A stretch of 10,404 nt of DNA, from positions 1 to 10,404 of the forward strand of contig CAIRSV010000245.1 in NCBI GenBank assembly GCA_903881265.1, written 5' to 3'. The notes below the pieces were generated by a model, which ran no database searches, was not told the DNA's origin, and saw only the letters and a list, made by a program, of their open reading frames with translations. The DNA comes from an uncultured Bacteroidota bacterium. GTDB lineage: Bacteria; Bacteroidota; Bacteroidia; Chitinophagales; Chitinophagaceae. The stretch's first letter is position 1, and each line of letters opens with the position of its first letter. Both the position numbers and the translations under genes were made by a program. Positions 1 through 6,795 of the stretch are shown one piece after another.

Positions 1-248
1 GATCAGCAATTTGCTGCGTTCGATACTCACTTACCTTGCTACGATTTTTTATCAAGGCCTTTCTTTTGTAATGCGTCCTTCAACGTTGATCTCAACGAAG
101 TATTGTTTGGTAATGTCTATTCATGCAGGCAACTAAGAGCGCCTCCTATTGTTGTATAATATCTCTTTTTCTTCTTTTTAATTGACAGCATCTATCAGGC
201 ATATGTACTTGCTTGCTGTCTTATTATTCAACAATTCATATCGTACAA

Positions 249-2666
249 ATGAAAATCATACTATGGTCGTGGATGATGCTGCTAACAAGTACAGCCTTCG
301 CCATCAATACCAACATATCCCTCAGCGGAAAAATTACAGATCAGAAGACGGGCGAAACCTTGCCCGGTGTTTCTGTTTATCTACCTGATTTAAAAACAGG
401 TGCCGTCACGAATCAAGACGGTTATTATAGCATAGAAAACCTACCCGATAATAGGGTGCTGATACAGGTTAGCTTTATCGGTTATCAAACAATCGTTGCG
501 TACGTTGATTTGTCTAAACAGCGCATCAAAGATTTTACAATTCAGTTATCAGTTAAAGAAATGCACGATTTGGTGGTGACAGGTATGTCAAAAGCCACCG
601 AACGAAATCGCACACCGGTCTCTATTTCATCGATCTCGCACACCGATCTGATACAGCGCGCATCCACAAATATCATTGATGCGATTTCAACCCAAGCAGG
701 TGTGTCGCAGATTACAACCGGCGCGGGTATTTCGAAACCTGTGATACGCGGTTTGGGCTATAACCGTGTGGTAGTAGTGAATGATGGTATCCGTCAGGAA
801 GGACAACAATGGGGCGATGAACACGGTATCGAAATCGATGAGAACGCCGTCAATAATGTTGAGATTCTGAAAGGTCCTGCGAGTCTGGCTTTTGGTAGCG
901 ATGCGATGGCCGGTGTGGTGAATATGATGTCGTATCCGACCCTACCGTCAGGAAAAATAAATGGTTCGCTTAGTGCCAACTATCAATCGAACAATGGCTT
1001 GTATAACCTGTCAGGAAATGTCGCAGGCAATATCAAAGGATTGAGTTGGGATGTGCGATACAGCAACAAGGCAGCGCACGCGTATAAAAATAAGTATGAT
1101 GGGTATGTCTTCAATTCAGGCTTCAGGGAAAATAATCTTGGCGTAATCCTTGGCTTGAATAAATCGTGGGGCTATTCTCATATCAATCTCAGTAGCTATC
1201 ATTTGATGCCCGGCATTGTCGAAGGAGCGCGCGATAGCGTGAGTGGCAACTTTGTCAAGGATATTGCAATAAACGATTCCACATCGGTCACTCAATTGGC
1301 GAATCACAACGACTATCTATCGTATCGGCCAACGACACCTTATCAGCAAATTTATCATTACAAAGCCGCGTGGAATACGAATTACTATATAAAGGATGGC
1401 AGCTTGAAGTTGACCTTAGGTTATCAGCAAAACAGACGACAAGAGTTTGCCAATGTATTGCAACCTGATGCATACGGCCTCTATTTTTTATTGCACACAA
1501 TCAATTATGATCTTCGGTATGTATTACCCGACGTCAACACTTGGAACTTCACACTTGGCTTGAATGGTATGAAGCAGATTTCCCAGAATAAAGGGATTGA
1601 ATTTTTGGTACCTGATTATACTTTATTTGATATCGGAGCGTATGTCATTGCAAAAAAGACCATCAATAAACTCGACATCAGTGGTGGACTTCGATATGAT
1701 ATACGTAACGAACATGGCAAACAATTGACACTCGATCAGCAAGGCAACAAGACATTATTGGATAGTGCGGGCTATACCCGCAAGTTTCTTGATTTTAATT
1801 CCGTGTTTAAGGGAGCCTCAGGAAGCTTGGGGTTGGCGTATCAATGTTCAAAAAAGGTGTTTGTCAAACTCAACATATCGCGCGGGTTCAGAGCGCCCAA
1901 TATTGGCGAACTCGCTGCGAATGGCGAACATGAAGGGACTGGTCGATATGAATTAGGCGATACAAAACTCAAACCAGAAAATAGTTGGGAACTTGATGCC
2001 GCATTCGGTGTGAATACCGAACATCTCACCATTGAGCTTGATGTTTTTGATAATTCGATCCAGCATTTCATCTATCAACGAAAACTGAATAATGTGCTTG
2101 GTGGCGACTCGCTGACAAATGGTTTGCAAACCTTTCGCTTTGTGCAAGGCAATGCAAATCTAGTGGGTGGTGAACTGACGATTGATATTCATCCGCATCC
2201 CTGGGATTGGTTGCATATCCAAAATGCGTTTTCATATGTGCAGGCGCAACAGAACTCACAACCCGATTCAACGAAATACCTGCCACAGATACCGGCAGCG
2301 AAATGGCGCAGCGAACTGAAGATCGAGAAAGCAAGATTGGGCAAGTATCTTAGAAATAGTTATTTCAGCATTGATATGGAAAATTATTTCGCGCAAAACT
2401 TCTATTTCAAAGCCTATGGCACTGAAACAGCCACATCCGGATACACACTGATCAACGCGGGCTTGGGCACTACTATTCATCATAACAAGCAACTTCGTTG
2501 TTCCATTTTCCTCAATGTCAATAACCTCACCGACAACGCGTATCAAAGTCATCTGAGCCGATTAAAATACACCGAAGGCAATCGTTCAACTGGCAGAATG
2601 GGCGTGTATAATATGGGGCGTTCGGTGTCGTTGAAACTAATCGTGCCGATCAAACTCAAGGCATAA
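249..2666 (+). CDS. TonB-dependent outer-membrane receptor with carboxypeptidase-regulatory-like N-terminal domain
   Basis: An 805-residue outer-membrane active transporter that would import a ligand using TonB/ExbBD energy. Start 249 is preferred over the in-frame ATG at 213 because it gives a clean signal peptide (MKIILWSWMMLLTSTAFA, 1-18). Domains in order: a CarboxypepD_reg-like beta domain at about 23-105 (SGKITD, LPGVSVYL, DGYYSI, SFIGYQ); a TonB-box-like stretch (HDLVVTG, about 106-112); a plug at about 115-230 (VIRGLGYNRV, GDEHGIEID, VEILKGPASLAFGSDAMAGVVN split across the plug end); then a roughly 570-residue beta-barrel with alternating aromatic strands, ending VSLKLIVPIKLKA. The GISKPVIRG...EHGIEID plug resembles Bacteroidota receptors related to the zinc receptor ZnuD and other metal receptors. 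That is family memory, so the substrate is left open. It is not a SusC, since it lacks a SusD partner and is shorter than SusC (about 1000 residues). No regulator or anti-sigma gene is adjacent. No perfect TAnnTTTG box or strong upstream Shine-Dalgarno was found. Confidence 0.93.
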   Translation: MKIILWSWMMLLTSTAFAINTNISLSGKITDQKTGETLPGVSVYLPDLKTGAVTNQDGYYSIENLPDNRVLIQVSFIGYQTIVAYVDLSKQRIKDFTIQLSVKEMHDLVVTGMSKATERNRTPVSISSISHTDLIQRASTNIIDAISTQAGVSQITTGAGISKPVIRGLGYNRVVVVNDGIRQEGQQWGDEHGIEIDENAVNNVEILKGPASLAFGSDAMAGVVNMMSYPTLPSGKINGSLSANYQSNNGLYNLSGNVAGNIKGLSWDVRYSNKAAHAYKNKYDGYVFNSGFRENNLGVILGLNKSWGYSHINLSSYHLMPGIVEGARDSVSGNFVKDIAINDSTSVTQLANHNDYLSYRPTTPYQQIYHYKAAWNTNYYIKDGSLKLTLGYQQNRRQEFANVLQPDAYGLYFLLHTINYDLRYVLPDVNTWNFTLGLNGMKQISQNKGIEFLVPDYTLFDIGAYVIAKKTINKLDISGGLRYDIRNEHGKQLTLDQQGNKTLLDSAGYTRKFLDFNSVFKGASGSLGLAYQCSKKVFVKLNISRGFRAPNIGELAANGEHEGTGRYELGDTKLKPENSWELDAAFGVNTEHLTIELDVFDNSIQHFIYQRKLNNVLGGDSLTNGLQTFRFVQGNANLVGGELTIDIHPHPWDWLHIQNAFSYVQAQQNSQPDSTKYLPQIPAAKWRSELKIEKARLGKYLRNSYFSIDMENYFAQNFYFKAYGTETATSGYTLINAGLGTTIHHNKQLRCSIFLNVNNLTDNAYQSHLSRLKYTEGNRSTGRMGVYNMGRSVSLKLIVPIKLKA

Positions 2667-2839
2667 TCACATGCGAACTAAAAAGGAAGTAGGTTGACAG
2701 ATTCTTGAACATTCGATGTCTTGCAAATACAGGCAGCCTTCCACTCGAACATCTATAACCTATTTCTATTAAGTTTCACCGCATTTATTTTGGTCGAACC
2801 CCGAGCGCTAACTATTTTCATCCCTCTAAAAAAAAATAA

Positions 2840-5761
2840 ATGAAACAATTCGTCCTTTCATTCATCACAATGCTGGCTTTCGCGAGCATTCACGCACAAG
2901 ATGTTCACAATACAGGGAATGTCAATAAAGATATTACTCCGTTTCACGATGCAGTTGATGCCGCTAATGGACTAAACACATCCTATCTTAAAAAACAGAT
3001 TGGCTGGCAGCAGTTTATTCAACAATATCCTTCTTGGGGCGCTACGTTTAACCAATATACCAAACTTCCTCATCGTGCATTCGGTACGCCGATTTCATTT
3101 GCACCCGGCGGAAACGATCCTGTCGCTAAGGCAATAGCGTTTTTACAACAGTCATTTGCAGGCTTTGATTTGCCATTGAATGAATTGGTGTTAACCCGCA
3201 ACTTTAATGACGGAAAGTATATCAATGTTGATTTTAAACAGATGCACGATAATAAAGAAATTTTGTGGAGCCGCGTTAGCGTTAGGTTTACACAAGATTT
3301 ACGAATTACGCTAGTAGGCTTGGATGCGCATCGCAATATTCCGGCGCTTGCAGCGACACTTACGCCAGCGGATGCGATACAAAAAGCGGTTCAGGCGATT
3401 ACCACGACAGTGACGAATACCTCTGTTGCGGCCGATATGAAAATACTTCCTTTACCTGTTGACGGTGCAAATGAATACCGTCTTGTGTATGTGGTGCATG
3501 TTGAAACAATTAATGATAATAAAACACCTGGCAACTATTTGAATTATGTTGACGCCAACACTGGCGATATTCTGTATAGGCAAAATGAAGTGCATTTTTT
3601 TGATGCCAAAATAAAAGGGGATGTGCATCCGGTGAATCAATATACCGCGACTGAAAACCGCCCAATGAAAAATTTAAAAGTCAAAGTTGGCGCTACGACG
3701 TATTATACAGACAACAGCGGAATTGCAACAATTCCTTCTGCAGCTACGGCTACTATTTCACTTGAAGGTAAATGGGTAAAAGTATTGAATTCGGCTGCAA
3801 GTGCCACGACGTCAGCATCTTTCAATCACGCGTTTGTTTCTTCAGGTGATTCAACCACCTTTGATGTGACTGTTGCCAATTCGAATGTCCGAGGAGTGAA
3901 TGTCTATTATCATGTCAATGAAATACATGATTTTATGAAAGCTAAATTCCCGACGTTTACGGTAATGGATAATCCGCTTCCTGCTAATGTCGATGTCGCA
4001 GGCACGTGCAATGCGTTTTACAACGGAACATCAATTAACTTTTACGCAGCCGGCGGTGGTTGCAATGCGTTTTCATATATAGGCGATGTAATGACGCACG
4101 AATATGGACATGGCATCAACGATAAATTTTATACCTGGCAAGGTGGTAGTTTTGATAACGGGGGCATGGGCGAAGGTTATGCTGATACATGGGCCAATTG
4201 TATCTTAAAAACAGGAATTGTCGGATTGGGTGCCAGTTCGCCGACCGATTATATCCGTCGTTATGATATCAATCCGAAAGTATATCCGCAGGATCTCGTC
4301 GGACAGGTGCATGCTGATGGTGAAATTATCGCAGGAGCTTGGTGGGATGTGGCGCAAAATTGGAATAGCATTGATTCTATGGGTGATTTGTTTGCAGCCT
4401 CATATTATGGTCTCGCCAATGGTCCTGATGGAACTGAAGGTGCTGTCTATCAAGATATCTTGATAGATGCCTTGACCTACGATGATGATAACGGTAATAT
4501 CACAGATGGTACGCCTCACTTCAATTATATCGTGCCTGCGTTTGCAGCACACGGTATTTATTTGTTGACCAATACAAAATTAGTCCATACGGCATCGGCT
4601 ACGATACCTGCAGCGGCTCCATTCACTATCACTGCAGATGCGATTGCTGATTTCCCTGCCTTTTTGGGTGATGTAAAAATGATTTACAGGAAAAAAGGAA
4701 CGATACCTTCGGATACAATTGTGATGACTAAATCACTGACGAATTATACGTGTCAGTTTCCATCCTCAATGGCAGGTGATGTGTATGAGTATATGTTTGC
4801 CGTGTATGATTATTCAAATATCTTGTCGGCATACTCACCACTCAACTCGAATTTCAATACCGGATTCACAAGCCGCAACATACCATATTATTTATTGGTT
4901 GGTTATAACTCTTATATGAGCGAACCATTTGATGCGGTTACCAATTCATCTGTTGGATGGACTATTGGCAACTTCTCAAACGATAATGCCACAGCTGGAA
5001 AATGGATTGTCGCTGTGCCAATTTCATCAGTTACGAATGGTGATACTGTGCAGACAGGCAAAGATCATACCACCGGCACCGGTAAATGCGCTGTTACTGG
5101 AAACGGAGCTTCCGCAGCAAGTGCGGCAAACACTGCCGATGTCGATGGTGGCAGAACCTCATTGATTACCCCAAGTTATGATTTATCAGGATATACACAA
5201 CCGGTCATATCATATTGGAGATGGTTTTCGAATAGTCAGGGTCCAACGAATATTGGAAAGGATTTATGGAGAGTATGGATTTCATATGATAACGGCACAA
5301 CGTGGAGTATGGCTGAAAAAACATACAAGCCGGATGTACGATGGAGACGCAGTGTCGTGATTCCTGATTTAACAAAAGGGACTTCATTCAAACTGATGTT
5401 TATTGCCACGGATACTGTTTACACCAATGTCACTGGTACTTGGGTTGAGGCTGCAGTGGATGATATCGAAATATTAGCGTTAGGAAATAATAGTGTTGGT
5501 GTCAATGATATCAGCAGCTTGCAGTCTACATTGTATCCTAACCCGGCATCTGATGAAATTACCATCACAACGCCTGCAAACGGATCAATGAACTATTCTA
5601 TACTAAATGCAGTTGGCCAACGCGTACTTTATAACGAGAATGCCTTGGTAGTGAACAACAGTATGAAAATAAATACAACAGCGCTTGCGAATGGTATCTA
5701 TTTCATTAAGCTGGATATGAAGGATAAAAAATCAATTCATCGATTGGTGATTGCAAAATAA
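2840..5761 (+). CDS. Secreted M36 (fungalysin-type) zinc metalloprotease with T9SS sorting domain
   Basis: A 973-residue secreted endopeptidase. A signal peptide (MKQFVLSFITMLAFASIHAQ, 1-20) is followed by an FTP/PepSY-like propeptide (about 35-220; FTP-like up to about 100, PepSY-like LTPADAIQKAVQAI near 180). This would inhibit the enzyme until cleaved. The catalytic domain spans about 225-575, with HEYGH at 420-424 (zinc ligands H420 and H424, catalytic E421) and GEGYAD at 444-449, where E445 is the expected third ligand (EGWSD in fungal M36 enzymes). After it come a beta domain (about 580-680), a MAM/jelly-roll-like domain (about 690-885; WRVWISYDNGTTW, VDDIEIL) and a T9SS type A sorting domain at 898-973 (LYPNPASDEITI, GIYFIKL, final KKSIHRLVIAK). 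It should therefore cross the outer membrane by T9SS and be released or surface-anchored. The start follows an A-rich leader (2828-2839). A weak promoter resemblance, TTTC at 2763-2766 and TATTTTGG at 2786-2793, lies upstream. An intrinsic terminator follows the stop by about 17 bases. Confidence 0.95.
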   Translation: MKQFVLSFITMLAFASIHAQDVHNTGNVNKDITPFHDAVDAANGLNTSYLKKQIGWQQFIQQYPSWGATFNQYTKLPHRAFGTPISFAPGGNDPVAKAIAFLQQSFAGFDLPLNELVLTRNFNDGKYINVDFKQMHDNKEILWSRVSVRFTQDLRITLVGLDAHRNIPALAATLTPADAIQKAVQAITTTVTNTSVAADMKILPLPVDGANEYRLVYVVHVETINDNKTPGNYLNYVDANTGDILYRQNEVHFFDAKIKGDVHPVNQYTATENRPMKNLKVKVGATTYYTDNSGIATIPSAATATISLEGKWVKVLNSAASATTSASFNHAFVSSGDSTTFDVTVANSNVRGVNVYYHVNEIHDFMKAKFPTFTVMDNPLPANVDVAGTCNAFYNGTSINFYAAGGGCNAFSYIGDVMTHEYGHGINDKFYTWQGGSFDNGGMGEGYADTWANCILKTGIVGLGASSPTDYIRRYDINPKVYPQDLVGQVHADGEIIAGAWWDVAQNWNSIDSMGDLFAASYYGLANGPDGTEGAVYQDILIDALTYDDDNGNITDGTPHFNYIVPAFAAHGIYLLTNTKLVHTASATIPAAAPFTITADAIADFPAFLGDVKMIYRKKGTIPSDTIVMTKSLTNYTCQFPSSMAGDVYEYMFAVYDYSNILSAYSPLNSNFNTGFTSRNIPYYLLVGYNSYMSEPFDAVTNSSVGWTIGNFSNDNATAGKWIVAVPISSVTNGDTVQTGKDHTTGTGKCAVTGNGASAASAANTADVDGGRTSLITPSYDLSGYTQPVISYWRWFSNSQGPTNIGKDLWRVWISYDNGTTWSMAEKTYKPDVRWRRSVVIPDLTKGTSFKLMFIATDTVYTNVTGTWVEAAVDDIEILALGNNSVGVNDISSLQSTLYPNPASDEITITTPANGSMNYSILNAVGQRVLYNENALVVNNSMKINTTALANGIYFIKLDMKDKKSIHRLVIAK

Positions 5762-5777
5762 GTTGACAACACAATAT

Positions 5778-5804
5778 AAAAGCCCCGCACTAAGCGGGGT
5801 TTTT
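5778..5804 (+). terminator. Rho-independent terminator after the M36 protease gene
   Basis: A perfect 6-bp GC stem, CCCCGC (5783-5788) with GCGGGG (5794-5799), has a 5-base loop ACTAA. It is flanked by AAAA (5778-5781) and TTTTT (5800-5804), which can extend the stem and supply the U-tract. It starts 17 bases after the protease stop codon and separates that gene from the transketolase unit. Confidence 0.92.
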
Positions 5805-5894
5805 ATGTTGATTGAATTTCTGTGGAAAAATGACAGAACAAAAACACCATTGCATAGGCATGGCCAATATTGATTTCAGGGTGTGTTTTTTTAT

Positions 5895-5924
5895 TTTCAA
5901 ACTCCTTTAATTCTTTTACCTTTG
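5895..5924 (+). promoter_or_regulatory. Bacteroidota-type promoter for the transketolase/vWA unit
   Basis: A perfect -7 box of the Bacteroidota primary sigma factor, TACCTTTG (consensus TAnnTTTG), lies at 5917-5924. A near-match to the -33 box (TTTC, consensus TTTG) lies at 5895-5898, 18 bases upstream. Transcription would begin at about 5928-5932 and leave an untranslated leader of about 20 bases before the ATG at 5952. It lies after the terminator and downstream of the alternative ATG at 5883, so it also decides the transketolase start. No promoter activity is demonstrated. Confidence 0.6.
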
Positions 5925-5951
5925 CCCGAAACTAAAAAACGGGTAACATTT

Positions 5952-6785
5952 ATGCCAACATTACAAGAAACTGCCTCGCAGGTAAGACGCGATATCGTAA
6001 GAATGGTGCATGCTGTGCAAAGCGGACATCCGGGAGGATCCTTAGGCTGCGCAGATCTTTTGGTAGCCTTATATTTCAATACTATGAAACACAATCCATC
6101 CTTTACGATGGATGGTATCAATGAGGATCTTTTTTTCCTGTCGAACGGTCATATTTCACCCTTGTTTTATAGTGTATTGGCGAGAAGCGGTTACTTCCCT
6201 GTCGCTGAATTATCTACGTTTAGAAAATTGAATTCACGATTGCAAGGACATCCTGCTACGCACGAACATTTGCCTGGTGTGCGTATTGCAAGCGGTTCGC
6301 TCGGACAAGGATTAAGTGTGGCTGTAGGTGCTGCCTTGGCTAAGAAGATGAATAACGATAGTAGTGTCGTATACTCGCTTCACGGTGATGGTGAATTACA
6401 AGAAGGTCAAAACTGGGAAGCCATTATGTTTGCCGCACATAATAAAGTTGATAATCTGATTGCCACGGTCGACTATAACGGACAACAGATTGATGGTAGT
6501 ACAAAAAATGTATTGAATCTCGAAAACCTAGAAGCCAAATGGAGAGCGTTTGGTTGGGACGTGTTGGAAATGGATGGTAATGATATGGATGAAGTTGTCG
6601 CCACATTAGCGAAAGCAAAATCAATGCTAGGTAAAGGCACACCGATTTGTATCCTAATGAAAACCATTATGGGTAAAGGAGTCGACTTTATGGAAGGCAC
6701 CCACGAATGGCATGGCATCGCACCCAATGATGCACAGCTAGAATCGGCCTTGGCTCAATTGCCCGAAACACTTGGAGATTATTAA
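5952..6785 (+). CDS. Transketolase, N-terminal (thiamine-diphosphate-binding) subunit
   Basis: A 277-residue protein, the usual length of the N-terminal half of a split transketolase. With the C-terminal (pyrimidine-binding) subunit it would transfer two-carbon ketol units between sugar phosphates in the cytosolic non-oxidative pentose phosphate pathway. Visible motifs are SGHPGGSLG (24-32), the FFLSNGHISPLFY and RLQGHP loops, GSLGQGLSVAVGAA, and the diphosphate/Mg signature GDGELQEGQ (from 145) leading to DYNG (N176). Near the end are the MGKGV and HEWHG segments. The product stops where a full-length enzyme of about 650 residues would continue into its PYR and C-terminal domains, and no such ORF is present in this window. 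The start at 5952 is chosen over 5883 because the homology begins just after it and the promoter lies between the two. It is followed 10 bases later by the vWA gene, so co-transcription is likely. A full-length 1-deoxyxylulose-5-phosphate synthase is excluded by length and motifs. Confidence 0.95.
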   Translation: MPTLQETASQVRRDIVRMVHAVQSGHPGGSLGCADLLVALYFNTMKHNPSFTMDGINEDLFFLSNGHISPLFYSVLARSGYFPVAELSTFRKLNSRLQGHPATHEHLPGVRIASGSLGQGLSVAVGAALAKKMNNDSSVVYSLHGDGELQEGQNWEAIMFAAHNKVDNLIATVDYNGQQIDGSTKNVLNLENLEAKWRAFGWDVLEMDGNDMDEVVATLAKAKSMLGKGTPICILMKTIMGKGVDFMEGTHEWHGIAPNDAQLESALAQLPETLGDY

Positions 6786-6795
6786 GAAGCAACAT

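Noticed and set aside
88..105. Inverted repeat CGTTG/CAACG near the left edge.
   Set aside because: It is a five-base stem without a U-tract or other context and is likely chance.
1..159. Frame open from the window edge to a TAA at 157-159 (52 codons), possibly the 3' end of an upstream gene.
   Set aside because: The length is not far beyond chance, the translated sequence shows no recognisable motif, and the start is outside the window. I see nothing else supportable in 1-248.
155..187. TATAAT at 155-160 and TTGACA at 182-187 upstream of the receptor gene.
   Set aside because: They are in the wrong order and spacing for one sigma-70 promoter, and the host appears to use the Bacteroidota consensus.
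2763..2793. Promoter-like TTTC-N19-TATTTTGG before the protease gene.
   Set aside because: Both boxes deviate from consensus, so it is noted in the gene entry but not called as a site.
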